In this document: one piece after another, positions 1 through 13,424 of the stretch
Layout: the number at the start of each line of letters is the position of its first letter
Numbering within the stretch: the first letter of the stretch is position 1
Assembly (NCBI RefSeq): GCF_900240975.1
Contig: NZ_LT968775.1
Coordinates: 124,001-188,000 of the forward strand
DNA from: Mycobacterium sp. 4858
GTDB taxonomy: Bacteria > Actinomycetota > Actinomycetes > Mycobacteriales > Mycobacteriaceae
Length of the DNA: 64,000 bases
Direction: 5' to 3'
Program-made: the position numbers and the translations under genes
Notes under the pieces: generated by a model
Seen by the model: only the letters and a program-made list of their open reading frames with translations
What the model was told of the DNA's origin: nothing
Databases searched by the model: none

Positions 1-1424
1 GGGCGCGTGACACCTGGCCAGGACGTCGACTCCTCGGCGATGGTGACGATGCCCGGCGCCGACTTGTGCACCGTGGCGTTCATCTCCTGCAGGAACTGCA
101 CGGCCTCCAGGTTCTCGCGACCGCCGTAGATGTTCGGCGTCCAGCCGCCCTCGGGGCGCGAGTAGTCCAGGTACAGCATGGAAGCGACCGCGTCCACCCG
201 TAGCCCATCGACGTGGAACTCCTCGAGCCAATACAACGCGTTGGCCACCAGGAAGTTACGCACCTCGTTTCGGCCGAAGTCGAAAACGTAAGTACCCCAG
301 TCGAGTTGTTCGCCACGCTTGGGGTCGGAGTGCTCGTAGAGCGGCGTTCCGTCGAACCGCCCCAGCGCCCAGGCGTCCTTCGGGAAGTGCGCCGGCACCC
401 AGTCCACGATGACGCCGATGCCGGCCTGGTGCAGGGCGTCCACCAGCAGGCGGAACTCGTCGGGTGTGCCGAATCGCGACGTCGGCGCGTAGTACGAGGT
501 CACCTGGTAGCCCCACGACCCGGCGAACGGGTGCTCGGCGACCGGCAGCAGCTCCACGTGGGTGAACCCGCGCTCGAGAACGTACGCGGTGAGCTGGTGG
601 GCCAGGTCGCGGTAGCTGAGGCCGGGGCGCCAGGAGCCCAGGTGTACCTCGTAGGTGCTCATCGGTTCGAACACGGGATTGCGTTGGGCGCGCTGTTGCA
701 TCCAGTCCGCGTCCCGCCAGGTGTACTCGCTACGCGTCACGCGGGACGCGGTGTGCGGCGGCACCTCGGTGGCGAAGGCCATCGGATCGGCGCGCTCGGT
801 CACCACCCCGTCGGCGCCGTGCACGCGGAACTTGTACAGGCCCTCCGCGGGGAAGTCGGGCCAGAACAGCTCCCAGACACCCGAAGAACCCAACGACCGC
901 ATCGGGGCATCGCTGCCCGTCCAGCCGTTGAACTCGCCGATCAGGTTGACGCCCTTGGCGTTGGGCGCCCACACCGCGAACGAAACCCCGTTGACGACAC
1001 CGTCTGCCGTGGTGAACGAGCGGGGATGCGCGCCGAGCACATCCCAGAGTCGTTCATGGCGCCCCTCGCCGAACAGGAAGAGGTCGACCTCGCCCAGGGT
1101 GGGCAGGAAGCGGTAGGCGTCGGCGACCGTGTACGGGTCGGATCCCTCGTACTTGACTTCCAGGCGGTAGTCGATCAGGTTGACGAATGGCAAAGCCACC
1201 GCGAACAGGCCAGACTCGACGTGCTCCAACGGGAACCGATCGTCTCCGACGAGCGCGGCGACCTCAACCGCGTGCGGGCGGAACGCCCGGATGACGGTGT
1301 GGTCGCTGTATTCGTGGGCGCCCAGGACCCCGTGCGGGTTGTGATGCGTGCCGGCCAGCAGGCGCGACAGGTCGGCGGGGTCGGGCGCCAGATGCGTCCT
1401 GGCGAGTTGATCGGCTTGGCTCAT
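1..1424 (-). CDS. glgB: 1,4-alpha-glucan branching enzyme GlgB (3' end beyond window)
   Basis: Makes alpha-1,6 branches in cytosolic alpha-glucan, a GH13 enzyme. The visible 474 codons begin [19 protein letters not shown] and contain the N-terminal beta-sandwich domains (DPHG-like [23 protein letters not shown]) and the start of the TIM barrel. By my count the catalytic nucleophile is Asp411 ([10 protein letters not shown]) and the acid/base is Glu464 (IAEEST), the usual mycobacterial positions. The C-terminal third lies outside the window. The ATG has a GGAGGG eight bases upstream and lies one base after the glgE stop, so the two genes are probably translationally coupled. Confidence 0.96.
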   Translation of the reverse strand, partial: MSQADQLARTHLAPDPADLSRLLAGTHHNPHGVLGAHEYSDHTVIRAFRPHAVEVAALVGDDRFPLEHVESGLFAVALPFVNLIDYRLEVKYEGSDPYTVADAYRFLPTLGEVDLFLFGEGRHERLWDVLGAHPRSFTTADGVVNGVSFAVWAPNAKGVNLIGEFNGWTGSDAPMRSLGSSGVWELFWPDFPAEGLYKFRVHGADGVVTERADPMAFATEVPPHTASRVTRSEYTWRDADWMQQRAQRNPVFEPMSTYEVHLGSWRPGLSYRDLAHQLTAYVLERGFTHVELLPVAEHPFAGSWGYQVTSYYAPTSRFGTPDEFRLLVDALHQAGIGVIVDWVPAHFPKDAWALGRFDGTPLYEHSDPKRGEQLDWGTYVFDFGRNEVRNFLVANALYWLEEFHVDGLRVDAVASMLYLDYSRPEGGWTPNIYGGRENLEAVQFLQEMNATVHKSAPGIVTIAEESTSWPGVTR

Positions 1425-1425
1425 G

Positions 1426-3540
<2,115 letters not shown>

Positions 3541-3766
3541 CACAGCTCCGTTCCGAATTGTGTGCGGCCAAACCGCGGTGTGCTCGTCGCGGAATGCCTC
3601 TCGTCTGGCGAAACTTCCTGTCGTGGGGAACTGCCTCTGCGGGGAAGCACCGTTGCGGCCCCGATAACTACCCGATACCCACCCTAGTGTCCGGTCACAC
3701 CCTCGGCGGGAAAAGCGGGTCGCTGCCGCCGTGCGCGGGACGAAATCCTCAGTAAGGTAAGGACGC
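3541..3766. promoter_or_regulatory. Divergent glgE / glgP intergenic region
   Basis: This 226-base gap separates the leftward glgE-glgB pair from rightward glgP and must hold both promoters. I see no clear palindromic operator. A purine-rich AAGGTAAGGA just before the glgP GTG is its likely ribosome binding site. Confidence 0.5.
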
Positions 3767-6430
3767 GTGAAAGCCCTCCGCCGCTTTACCGTCCGTGCAC
3801 ACCTTCCCGAACGGCTGGCCGCGCTCGACCAGCTGTCGACCAACTTGCGATGGTCGTGGGACAGGCCGACCCAGGACCTGTTCGCGACCGTCGACGTGGA
3901 GCTGTGGGAGCGGTGCGGCTCTGACCCGGTGGCGTTGCTGGGCGCGGTGAATCCGGCACGCCTCGACGAGCTGGCGCTCGACGAGGCGTTCCTGGGCCGG
4001 CTCGATGCGCTGGCCGCCGACCTGAACGACTACCTGAGCCGTCCGCTGTGGTACCAGCAGCAGCAAGCCGAAGGCGTGGCGATGCCGGCGGCCGTCGCCT
4101 ATTTCTCGATGGAGTTCGGCGTGGCCGAGGTGTTGCCCAACTACTCCGGCGGCCTGGGCATCCTCGCCGGGGACCATCTGAAGTCGGCCTCCGATCTCGG
4201 GGTGCCGCTCGTGGCGGTGGGCCTGTACTACCGGTCCGGGTATTTCCGCCAGTCGCTCACCGCGGACGGCTGGCAGAACGAGACGTACCCGTCACTGGAC
4301 CCCCAGGGGCTGCCGTTGCGACTCCTCACCGACGCCGCCGGGGACCCCGTCCTGGTCGAGTTGACGCTTCCCGATTCCGCCCAACTGCACGCGCGGATCT
4401 GGGTCGCGCAGGTCGGTCGGGTCCCGCTGTTGCTGCTCGATTCCGACGTCCCCGAGAACGAGCACGAGCTGCGCGGCATCACCGACCGGCTCTACGGCGG
4501 TGACCAGGAGCACCGGATGCGCCAAGAGCTGCTGGCCGGCATCGGCGGGGTGCGGGCGATCCGCGCGTTCACCGTCATCGAAGGCCTGCCCGCACCCGAG
4601 GTGTTTCACATGAACGAGGGGCACGCCGGGTTCCTCGGGGCGGAACGCATCCGCGAATTGATGACCGACGCCGGGTTGGACTTCGACACCGCGCTGACCG
4701 TCGTGCGATCCAGCACGGTGTTCACCACCCACACCCCGGTGGCCGCCGGCATCGACCGGTTCCCGATCGACATGGTGCGGCTGTATTTCGACGGGCATGC
4801 CGGAGATGACCCCGGTAACGGAGACGACCCCGACAAGAAGCCCGAGAAGGTCGGTAGCAAGGATGCGCCCGCGTTGTTGCCGGGTGTGCCGACTGCCCGC
4901 ATCCTTGCGCTCGGCGCCGAGGACGATCCGACCAAGTTCAACATGGCGCACATGGGTTTGCGGCTGGCGCAGCGGGCCAACGGCGTCTCGCTGCTGCACG
5001 GCGAGGTGAGCCGCGCGATGTTCAACGAGCTGTGGCCGGGGTTCGACGCGGATGAGGTGCCGATCGGCTCGATCACCAACGGAGTTCACGCGCGCACCTG
5101 GGCGGCGCCCCAGTGGCTGCAGTTGGGGCGTGAGCTGGCCGGGTCGGATTCCTTCGGCGATCCCGGCGTGTGGCTGCGGCTGAAGCAGGTCGACGCGGGT
5201 CACCTCTGGTGGATCCGCTCGCAACTGCGCACGTTGCTGGTCGAGGACGTCAGGCGCCGGCTGCGCAAATCGTGGCTGGAACGCGGCGCGTCGGATGCCG
5301 AATTGGGTTGGATATCAACGGCATTCGATCCGAATGTGCTCACCATCGGTTTCGCCCGGCGGGTGCCCACCTATAAGCGCTTGACGCTGATGCTGCGCGA
5401 TCCCCAGCGGCTCGAACGCCTGCTGCTCGATGAGGACAGGCCGATTCAGTTGATCGTCGCGGGGAAGTCGCACCCGGCCGACGACGGGGGCAAGGCGCTG
5501 ATCCAGCAGGTCGTGCGCTTCGCCGACCGGCCCGAGGTGCGCCATCGCATCGCCTTCCTGCCCGACTACGACATGTCGATGGCGCGGCTGTTGTACTGGG
5601 GTTGCGACGTCTGGCTGAACAACCCGCTGCGGCCGCTGGAGGCCTGCGGCACCTCCGGGATGAAGAGCGCGCTCAACGGCGGCCTGAACCTGTCCATCCG
5701 CGATGGGTGGTGGGACGAATGGTACGACGGCGAAAACGGTTGGGAGATACCGTCTGCCGACGGCCTGAGTGACGAGGCGCGCCGCGACGACCTGGAGGCC
5801 AGCGCGCTCTATGACCTGCTGGAGCAGGCGGTGGCCCCGAAGTTCTACGAGCGTGACGAACACGGCGTGCCGCCCCGGTGGATCGAGATGGTGCGGCACA
5901 CACTGCAGACGCTCGGACCGAAGGTGCTCGCCTCGCGCATGGTGCGCGACTACGTCGAGCAGTACTACACCCACGCGGCGCAGTCGCTGCGCAGGACCGT
6001 GGGCCCCGCCGAAGACGGTGAGGACGCCGGCGAGTTCGGCGCCGCCCGCGAGCTGGCCGCGTACCGTCGGCGCGCCAAAGAGGCCTGGCCCAAGATCTCC
6101 ATCACCGATGTGGACAGCACGGGGCTGCCGGACACGCCGGTGCTCGGCTCCAAGCTGACGCTGACCGCCACCGTGGCGCTGGACGGGCTCGCGCCCGACG
6201 AGGTCAGGGTCCAAGGGCTGGTGGGCCGGGTGGATGCCAGCGACGCGCTCCTGGACCCGACCACCGTCGAGATGTCGTACACCGGCACCGCCGAAGGCGG
6301 CAACCAGGTGTTTTCGACGACGCTGTCGCTACCGCTGGCGGGGTCCGTCGGGTATACGGTGCGCGTGCTGCCCCATCACCCGATGCTCGCCGGCAGCGCC
6401 GAGCTCGGCCTGGTCACGCTGGCCCGCTGA
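3767..6430 (+). CDS. glgP: Alpha-glucan phosphorylase GlgP
   Basis: Releases glucose-1-phosphate from alpha-glucan; a PLP enzyme of the GT35 family. It is 887 residues with an N-terminal DUF3417 region ([20 protein letters not shown]), [35 protein letters not shown], and the PLP-lysine segment [23 protein letters not shown]. The GTG start matches the family N-terminus [17 protein letters not shown] and follows a purine-rich site. Compared with the M. tuberculosis protein (about 863 residues) there is an extra charged loop after the VRLYFDG segment, with [20 protein letters not shown]. It is transcribed away from glgE-glgB and ends two bases from the convergent dinG end. Confidence 0.95.
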   Translation: MKALRRFTVRAHLPERLAALDQLSTNLRWSWDRPTQDLFATVDVELWERCGSDPVALLGAVNPARLDELALDEAFLGRLDALAADLNDYLSRPLWYQQQQAEGVAMPAAVAYFSMEFGVAEVLPNYSGGLGILAGDHLKSASDLGVPLVAVGLYYRSGYFRQSLTADGWQNETYPSLDPQGLPLRLLTDAAGDPVLVELTLPDSAQLHARIWVAQVGRVPLLLLDSDVPENEHELRGITDRLYGGDQEHRMRQELLAGIGGVRAIRAFTVIEGLPAPEVFHMNEGHAGFLGAERIRELMTDAGLDFDTALTVVRSSTVFTTHTPVAAGIDRFPIDMVRLYFDGHAGDDPGNGDDPDKKPEKVGSKDAPALLPGVPTARILALGAEDDPTKFNMAHMGLRLAQRANGVSLLHGEVSRAMFNELWPGFDADEVPIGSITNGVHARTWAAPQWLQLGRELAGSDSFGDPGVWLRLKQVDAGHLWWIRSQLRTLLVEDVRRRLRKSWLERGASDAELGWISTAFDPNVLTIGFARRVPTYKRLTLMLRDPQRLERLLLDEDRPIQLIVAGKSHPADDGGKALIQQVVRFADRPEVRHRIAFLPDYDMSMARLLYWGCDVWLNNPLRPLEACGTSGMKSALNGGLNLSIRDGWWDEWYDGENGWEIPSADGLSDEARRDDLEASALYDLLEQAVAPKFYERDEHGVPPRWIEMVRHTLQTLGPKVLASRMVRDYVEQYYTHAAQSLRRTVGPAEDGEDAGEFGAARELAAYRRRAKEAWPKISITDVDSTGLPDTPVLGSKLTLTATVALDGLAPDEVRVQGLVGRVDASDALLDPTTVEMSYTGTAEGGNQVFSTTLSLPLAGSVGYTVRVLPHHPMLAGSAELGLVTLAR

Positions 6431-6432
6431 CG

Positions 6433-8433
6433 TCAAGCGGGCAGACCCTCGGCCGCGGTGCGCAGCCGCTCCAGCGCGGCGCGAACCTGCGCCGGGTTGG
6501 TGGTCTGCCAGAACGGCGGCAGCGAGGCCCGCAGGTAGCCGCCGTAGCCTGCGGTGGCCATCCGCGAATCCAGCACCGCGACGACTCCCCGGTCGTTGAC
6601 GCGGCGCAACAGCCGGCCCGAGCCCTGCGCCAACAACAATGCGGCATGGCTGGCGGCGACCGCCATGAAGCCATTGCCGCCGTGCGCCGCGACCGCGCGT
6701 TGCCGCGCGCCCAGTAGCGGGTCGTCGGGGCGCGGGAACGGGATGCGGTCGATGAGCACCAGCGACAGTGATGGCCCGGGCACATCGACGCCCTGCCACA
6801 GCGACAAGGTGCCGAACAGGGACGTCGGCGCGTCGGCGCTGAACTGCTCGACCAGCGCGGAGGTGCTGTCGTCGCCTTGACACAGGACCGGCGTCGACAA
6901 CCGTTGGCGCATGGCCTCCGCGGCGGCCCGGGCCGCCCGCATCGACGAGAACAACCCCAGAGTTCGTCCGCCCGCCGCGGTGATGAGCTCGGCGATCTCG
7001 GTCAGCTGCTCGGCAGATCCGGTGGCGTCCCGGCCCGGTGGCGGCAGGTGAGCCGCGACGTAGAGGATTCCGGCCTTGGCGTGCTGGAACGGCGAGCCGA
7101 CGTCGACACCGCGCCAGCGGGTCGGCTCTGGCCCGGTGTCTTCGGCGGTCAGACCCCACGCCGCGGCCATCGCGTCGAAGGATCCGCCGATGGTCAGGGT
7201 CGCCGAGGTCAGCACCGTCGTGGAACGGGAGAACACCCGGCCGCGCAGCAGGCCCGCGACCGACAGGGGTGCCACCCGCAACACCGGCCGCATGGAGCCC
7301 CGGTTGTCCTCGTGATCGACCCACACCACCTCGGTGCGATCGGGAATCGCGGGGCCGAACGACGTGAGGGCCCGCGACGCGGTATCGGAGATCTCGCTCA
7401 GCGCCGCCACCGCTTCGGCGCGGGCCGCGGCCGCTTTCGCGTCGCTCGTGGTGTCGATCGCCGAGCGCGCGGCGCTCGCGGCGTCGCGCAGCGCGGTGAG
7501 GTAGGTCGCCAGCTCCTCGTCGAGGCGGTCGATGCGGCCCGGCGTGGCTTCGTGGATCGCCGCCGCGAAGTTGGCCGTCGCCGCTTCGAGCCGTTGTGTC
7601 AGTTCGGGATTCACCAACCGCGCGATCCGCCTTGCCGCGACGCCCAGGGTGGCCGGCGTCAGCTCCGCGGTGGCCACCGAGGTCACCCGGTCGACCAATT
7701 CGTGGGCCTCGTCCACGACCAGCAGCGCGTGTTCGGGCAGCACCGCAGAGTCGGCGACCGCGTCGATGGCCAGCAGCGCGTGGTTGGTGACGACGATGTC
7801 GGCTCCGCCGGCCCGGCTGCGCGCCCGTTCGGAGAAGCATTCCGAGCCGAACGGGCAGCGGGCCACGCCCAGGCACTCCCGCGCCGAAACGCTGACCTGG
7901 GACCACGATCGATCCGGCACACCGGGTTTCAGGTCGTCGCGGTCACCGGAATCGGTCGTCGACGCCCAGGCGGTGAGTCGCTGGACGTCGCGTCCCAGCG
8001 CGGTGGCTGCCATGGGGTCGAAGAGCTCCTCCTGCGGCCGGTCCCCCGCATCCTCCTCGGCTTCGGCGCCGCCGTTGTGAATTTTGTTCAGACACAGATA
8101 GTTTCGGCGGCCCTTGAGGAGCGCGAACTGCGGGCGGCGGGGGAGCGCGTCGACGATGGAATCGATCAGCCTGGGCAGATCGCGGTCGACGAGCTGCCGC
8201 TGCAGCGCGATGGTGGCGGTGGACACGACGACCGGTGAGTCGTCGTCGATGGCCCGGACGATCGCGGGCACCAGGTAGGCCAGCGACTTTCCGGTGCCCG
8301 TACCGGCCTGCACGACGAGATGCTCGCCGGTTTCGAACGCCCGTGCCACGGCGTTGGCCATCTCGAGTTGGCCGCTGCGTTCACTGCCGCCGAGGGCGGC
8401 CACGGCGACGGCCAGCAACTCGGGCACGGACAC
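6433..8433 (-). CDS. dinG: ATP-dependent helicase DinG (XPD-like)
   Basis: Superfamily 2 DNA helicase of the DinG/XPD type, involved in repair and unwinding of R-loops or G4 DNA. It shows Walker A AGTGTGKSLAY, the DEAH box VVDEAHELVD, four cysteines expected to bind a 4Fe-4S cluster (RRNYLC, ARECLGVARCPFGSEC), and motif VI-like GSGRLLRR. The start is uncertain: GTG at 8433 lies 11 bases after the pncB1 stop, but GTG at 8427 has a better spaced GAGG. From 8433 it is 666 residues. It lies downstream of pncB1 on the same strand, probably co-transcribed. Confidence 0.92.
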   Translation of the reverse strand: MSVPELLAVAVAALGGSERSGQLEMANAVARAFETGEHLVVQAGTGTGKSLAYLVPAIVRAIDDDSPVVVSTATIALQRQLVDRDLPRLIDSIVDALPRRPQFALLKGRRNYLCLNKIHNGGAEAEEDAGDRPQEELFDPMAATALGRDVQRLTAWASTTDSGDRDDLKPGVPDRSWSQVSVSARECLGVARCPFGSECFSERARSRAGGADIVVTNHALLAIDAVADSAVLPEHALLVVDEAHELVDRVTSVATAELTPATLGVAARRIARLVNPELTQRLEAATANFAAAIHEATPGRIDRLDEELATYLTALRDAASAARSAIDTTSDAKAAAARAEAVAALSEISDTASRALTSFGPAIPDRTEVVWVDHEDNRGSMRPVLRVAPLSVAGLLRGRVFSRSTTVLTSATLTIGGSFDAMAAAWGLTAEDTGPEPTRWRGVDVGSPFQHAKAGILYVAAHLPPPGRDATGSAEQLTEIAELITAAGGRTLGLFSSMRAARAAAEAMRQRLSTPVLCQGDDSTSALVEQFSADAPTSLFGTLSLWQGVDVPGPSLSLVLIDRIPFPRPDDPLLGARQRAVAAHGGNGFMAVAASHAALLLAQGSGRLLRRVNDRGVVAVLDSRMATAGYGGYLRASLPPFWQTTNPAQVRAALERLRTAAEGLPA

Positions 8434-8444
8434 CTCGGACGTGA

Positions 8445-9779
8445 TCAGCCTCTTTTGCTCTGCGGTGTTACCGAGCCGGCGGGGATCAGGGTCGTGGGGA
8501 TCGCGGGCTCCCCGCTCGACAGGTTCAGACCCTCCCACGGCAGACTGCGCAGTCCGGAAGCTACCAGCTCGCGCGCCGCGGCCACATTCGGTTCGGACAC
8601 CGCCTCGCCGCCGCGGACCAGCGGGACGGTTAACACCCGGTACGGCTCGGTCACCGGGGGCCGATGGCCCGCGGGATACACCAGCTCCTCGGTGACCGTG
8701 CCGGACGGGCGTGTCAGGCGCACCGCCTCTTTACGGCCGCCGCGGGATTCCTTGTGGCTGCTGCGCTTTTGCACCGGCATCCCGTCGACTTCGACGAGCT
8801 TGTAGACCATGTTCGCCGTCGGTGCGCCCGAGCCCGTCACCAGCGAGGTGCCGACGCCGTAACTGTCCACCGGTTCGGCACCCAGGGCGGCGATGGAGAA
8901 CTCGTCGAGGTCACTGGAGACCACGATGCGGGTCCGGTGGGCCCCCAACCGGTCGAGCTGCTCGCGGACCTGGCGCGCCAGGACACCCAGCTCGCCCGAG
9001 TCGATGCGGACTGCGCCGAGCGACTCCCCGGCGGCGGTCACCGCATTGGCCACACCGGTCGTCACGTCATATGTGTCCACCAGCAGCGTGGTGCCGACGC
9101 CCAGCGCCGCCACCTGGGCGCGGAAGGCGGCCAGCTCGGTCACCTCGGCGGGTTCCCCGCTCGCGTGCAGCATGGTGAACGCGTGCGCCGAGGTGCCCTC
9201 CGCGGGGATTCCGTATCGGCGCTGCGCCTCCAGATTGGAGGACGCGGCGAAGCCGGCGATATAGGCGGCCCGTGCCGCTGCGACCGCGGCGTGTTCGTGG
9301 GTTCTCCGCGATCCCATCTCAATCAACGGACGGTCCCTGGCCGCACTCACCATCCGTGCCGCCGCGGACGCGACCGCCGTGTCGTGGTTGAAGATCGACA
9401 ATGCCAGCGTCTCGAGCACGACACATTCGGCGAAAGTGCCGGTCACCGACAGCACGGGAGAGCCGGGGAAGTACAGCTCGCCTTCCGCGTAGCCGTCGAT
9501 GTCGCCGGTGAACCGGAATTCGCGCAAGTAACGCAACGTGTCCGCATCGAGGAACCGCGCCAGCATCTGACACGCCTCGTCGTCGAAGCCGAACCGCGGC
9601 AACGCTTCGAGCAACCGGCCGGTCCCGCAGACCACGCCGTACCGGCGGCCCTCGGGGAGTCGGCGGGCGAACAACTCGAAGGTCGTCGGGCGAGAGGCGG
9701 TGCCGTCGCGCAACGCCGCGTCCAGCATCGTCAACTCGTATTTGTCGGTAAGCAGCCCAGTTACGACCGGGTCGTTCAT
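8445..9779 (-). CDS. pncB1: Nicotinate phosphoribosyltransferase
   Basis: Converts nicotinate and PRPP to nicotinate mononucleotide in NAD salvage (Preiss-Handler pathway). It is 444 residues, starting MNDPVVTGLLTDKYELTML, the N-terminal family signature. EGTSAHAFTM holds the expected phosphorylated histidine (His199 by my count), and RIDSGELGVLARQVREQLD forms the phosphate-binding part of the barrel. It is the first gene of a leftward pair with dinG, divergent from clpS. The pncB1 name follows the neighbourhood (dinG, clpS) shared with M. tuberculosis; mycobacteria can carry a second copy. Confidence 0.93.
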   Translation of the reverse strand: MNDPVVTGLLTDKYELTMLDAALRDGTASRPTTFELFARRLPEGRRYGVVCGTGRLLEALPRFGFDDEACQMLARFLDADTLRYLREFRFTGDIDGYAEGELYFPGSPVLSVTGTFAECVVLETLALSIFNHDTAVASAAARMVSAARDRPLIEMGSRRTHEHAAVAAARAAYIAGFAASSNLEAQRRYGIPAEGTSAHAFTMLHASGEPAEVTELAAFRAQVAALGVGTTLLVDTYDVTTGVANAVTAAGESLGAVRIDSGELGVLARQVREQLDRLGAHRTRIVVSSDLDEFSIAALGAEPVDSYGVGTSLVTGSGAPTANMVYKLVEVDGMPVQKRSSHKESRGGRKEAVRLTRPSGTVTEELVYPAGHRPPVTEPYRVLTVPLVRGGEAVSEPNVAAARELVASGLRSLPWEGLNLSSGEPAIPTTLIPAGSVTPQSKRG

Positions 9780-9833
9780 TCCATAACGGTATCGGCTGGC
9801 GTCGGGGGCTCGGAAACGTCACCCGGCCCTCGG

Positions 9834-9839
9834 TATCGT
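9834..9839 (+). promoter_or_regulatory. Likely -10 box (TATCGT) of a leaderless clpS transcript
   Basis: TATCGT lies seven bases before the clpS ATG with no ribosome binding site between, the arrangement of leaderless mycobacterial transcripts that start at the ATG. Inferred from spacing only. Confidence 0.4.
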
Positions 9840-9846
9840 GTAAGCC

Positions 9847-10152
9847 ATGGTTGTAATGTCAGCGCCCGCTAAGCCGGGCACTACAGGACAACGCGAGTCC
9901 GCTCCGGTAGACGTCACGGCGAGCCCGTGGGTCACGATCGTGTGGGACGACCCGGTCAATCTGATGACCTACGTGACGTATGTGTTCCAGAAGTTGTTCG
10001 GCTATAGCGAGCCGCACGCCACCAAGCTGATGTTGCAGGTACACAACGAAGGCAGGGCGGTGGTGTCGGCCGGCAGCCGGGAGTCCATGGAAGTCGACGT
10101 GTCCAAGCTGCATGCCGCCGGGTTGTGGGCGACCATGCAGCAGGACCGCTGA
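9847..10152 (+). CDS. clpS: ATP-dependent Clp protease adaptor ClpS
   Basis: Binds proteins with N-degron residues and hands them to the Clp ATPase for degradation. At 101 residues it is the family's usual size, with a disordered N-terminus followed by [37 protein letters not shown] and the C-terminal [13 protein letters not shown]. The WDDPVN motif holds conserved residues of the N-degron pocket. A second ATG three codons later (MSAPAKPG) is possible. It opens the rightward run that continues through the P1 peptidase. Confidence 0.95.
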   Translation: MVVMSAPAKPGTTGQRESAPVDVTASPWVTIVWDDPVNLMTYVTYVFQKLFGYSEPHATKLMLQVHNEGRAVVSAGSRESMEVDVSKLHAAGLWATMQQDR

Positions 10153-10177
10153 TCCTCGAGGGCTTCGGCGATTACCT

Positions 10178-10759
10178 GTGCGCAAGTGGAAGCGCGTCGA
10201 GACCGCGGACGGTCCCCGTTTTCGGTCCGCCCTGGCGTCTCATGAGGCGGCACTGCTGAGAAACCTGGCCACAGCCATGGTCGGGTTGCTCGACGAGCGT
10301 GAATCCTCCGCGCCCGCAGACGAACTCGAGGAGATCACCGGCATAAAGACCGGGAACAGCGATCCCCCGAAGGATCCGACTCTGCGCCGGCTGCTGCCCG
10401 ATTTCTTCCGTCAAGACGACGGTCACGCGCTGGGCCCCGACGATGCGGACAGCCTCAACGCCGCGCTGCGCAGCCTGCACGAGCCCGAGATCATCGACGC
10501 CAAACGCCTTGCGGCACAACGGTTGTTGGACACCGTTCCCAGTGGCGGCGGACGGTTCGACCTCACCGAGGAGGATGCGAACGCCTGGGTCGCGGCGGTC
10601 AACGACATCCGGCTGACGCTGGGAGTGATGCTCGAGGTCGGCCCGGAGGGACCCGAGCGCCTGCCCGCCGATCACCCGCTGGCCGTGCACTTCGACGTTT
10701 ACCAGTGGTTGACCGTGTTGCAGGAGTACCTCGTCCTGGTGCTGATGGGGAACAGATGA
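10178..10759 (+). CDS. DUF2017 family protein (Rv1332-like)
   Basis: Conserved actinobacterial protein of unknown function, 193 residues, starting at a GTG as MRKWKRVETADGPRFRSALASHEAALLRNL. It is mostly helical by composition, with a conserved YQWLTVLQEYLVLVL tail, and has no signal peptide or catalytic motif that I recognise. It lies 25 bases after clpS and 16 bases before the P1 peptidase. The pairing with clpS is conserved in mycobacteria, which suggests a link to proteolysis but does not prove one. Confidence 0.85.
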   Translation: MRKWKRVETADGPRFRSALASHEAALLRNLATAMVGLLDERESSAPADELEEITGIKTGNSDPPKDPTLRRLLPDFFRQDDGHALGPDDADSLNAALRSLHEPEIIDAKRLAAQRLLDTVPSGGGRFDLTEEDANAWVAAVNDIRLTLGVMLEVGPEGPERLPADHPLAVHFDVYQWLTVLQEYLVLVLMGNR

Positions 10760-10775
10760 CCCAGTTGGCTGCCGG

Positions 10776-11819
<1,044 letters not shown>

Positions 11820-11855
11820 GGGGTTCGCCACCGCCCGCGCCGGTAACCTGCAGCT

Positions 11856-12536
11856 ATGGGTAAGACCACCCCCAAGGGACGCCCCGGCGCACCGGCCAAG
11901 CAGCCGAAGCGGCCCGCGTGGGTGGTGGGCGGGACGACGATCCTCACCTTCGTCGCCCTGCTCTACCTGATCGAGCTCATCGACCAGCTGACCGGGCATT
12001 CCCTGGACGAGAACGGCATCCGGCCGCTCGAAGCCGACGGCCTGTGGGGAATCATCTTCGCGCCGGTCCTGCACGCCAACTGGCAGCATCTGATGGCCAA
12101 CACGATCCCGCTGTTGGTGCTGGGTTTCCTGATGGCGCTCGCCGGTCTCAGCCGGTTCATCTGGGCCACTGCGATCGTGTGGATCCTGGGCGGCTTCGGC
12201 ACCTGGCTCATCGGCAACGTGGGCAGCGCCTGCGGTCCGACCGACCACATCGGGGCCTCCGGCCTGATCTTCGGCTGGCTGGCCTTCCTGCTCGTGTTCG
12301 GGATCTTCGTGCGCAGGTTCGCCGACATCGCGATCGGGCTGGTGGTGTTGTTCGCCTACGGCGGCGTGCTGCTGGGCGCCATGCCGGTGCTCGGCAGATG
12401 CGGTGGGGTGTCGTGGCAGGGGCACCTGTGCGGTGCTCTCGCCGGCGTCGTCGCCGCCTACTGGTTGTCCGCACCGGAACGTAAGGCCCGCGCGAAGAGA
12501 AAAGCCGGCACCGCGTTGCCGCGTCCCAAGACATGA
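11856..12536 (+). CDS. Rhomboid family intramembrane serine protease (Rv1337-like)
   Basis: Six-helix rhomboid protease in the cytoplasmic membrane, 226 residues. The basic N-terminus ([20 protein letters not shown]) is cytosolic. Rhomboid motifs are [19 protein letters not shown], the serine motif [11 protein letters not shown] and the catalytic histidine segment [13 protein letters not shown]. Hydrophobic stretches fit six transmembrane helices. The gene overlaps murI by four bases (ATGA), so both are probably translated together. Substrates are unknown. Confidence 0.93.
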   Translation: MGKTTPKGRPGAPAKQPKRPAWVVGGTTILTFVALLYLIELIDQLTGHSLDENGIRPLEADGLWGIIFAPVLHANWQHLMANTIPLLVLGFLMALAGLSRFIWATAIVWILGGFGTWLIGNVGSACGPTDHIGASGLIFGWLAFLLVFGIFVRRFADIAIGLVVLFAYGGVLLGAMPVLGRCGGVSWQGHLCGALAGVVAAYWLSAPERKARAKRKAGTALPRPKT

Positions 12537-13348
12537 GCTCGCCGATGGCGCCCGTCGGGATCTTCGATTCCGGCGTCGGCGGGCTGACCGTCGCGCGGGC
12601 AATCATCGACCAATTGCCCGACGAGGACATCGTCTACGTCGGCGACACCGGCCACGGGCCATACGGTCCGCTCACCATCCCCGAGGTTCGCGCGCATGCG
12701 CTTGCCATCGGGGACGACCTCGTCGAGCGCGGGGTCAAGGCGTTGGTGATCGCGTGCAACACGGCGTCGGCGGCATGCCTGCGGGACGCGCGCGAACGCT
12801 ACGACGTACCGGTCGTCGAGGTGATCCTGCCGGCGGTGCGTCGCGCGGTCGCCACGACCCGCAACGGCCGCATCGGCGTCATCGGCACGCAGGCCACCAT
12901 CAACTCGCACGCGTACCAGGACGCGTTTGCCGCCGCCCGCGATACCGAGATCACCGCCGTGGCGTGTCCGCGCTTCGTCGATTTCGTGGAGCGGGGCGTG
13001 ACCAGCGGGCGCCAGGTGCTCGGGCTGGCCGAGGGCTACCTCGAACCGCTGCAGCGCGCGCAGGTCGACACGCTGGTGCTCGGGTGCACGCACTATCCGC
13101 TGCTGTCCGGGTTGATCCAGCTCGCGATGGGCGAGCACGTGACGCTGGTGTCGAGCGCCGAGGAAACCGCCAAGGAGGTGCTTCGGGTGCTCACCGAACG
13201 TGAGCTCCTGCGCCCTCATGACGCCCCGCCCGCGACACGGGTCTTCGAGGCGACCGGCGACCCCGAGGCGTTCACCGCGTTGGCGGCGCGGTTCCTGGGC
13301 CCCGCGGTCACCGGCGTGCAACCCGTTCACCACGTGAGAATTGAGTAG
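12533..13348 (+). CDS. murI: Glutamate racemase MurI
   Basis: Interconverts L- and D-glutamate, supplying D-Glu for peptidoglycan; cytosolic and cofactor independent. It is 271 residues with the phosphate-side loop [16 protein letters not shown], the first catalytic cysteine Cys75 in IACNTASAA and the second Cys185 in LGCTHYPLL. It overlaps the rhomboid gene by ATGA. The following phosphodiesterase frame could start inside its last codons. Confidence 0.96.
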   Translation: MSSPMAPVGIFDSGVGGLTVARAIIDQLPDEDIVYVGDTGHGPYGPLTIPEVRAHALAIGDDLVERGVKALVIACNTASAACLRDARERYDVPVVEVILPAVRRAVATTRNGRIGVIGTQATINSHAYQDAFAAARDTEITAVACPRFVDFVERGVTSGRQVLGLAEGYLEPLQRAQVDTLVLGCTHYPLLSGLIQLAMGEHVTLVSSAEETAKEVLRVLTERELLRPHDAPPATRVFEATGDPEAFTALAARFLGPAVTGVQPVHHVRIE

Positions 13349-13424
13349 TGCTGATGGCGGCGAGATTCTCATCACACGAATGCGGCGATGTTTTCGTCAC
13401 GGTCCTACCGGGCATGGCACAGTA

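Noticed and set aside
12403..13203. A 266-codon frame overlapping rhomboid and murI
   Set aside because: It is in another frame of MurI, which has its full catalytic cysteines.
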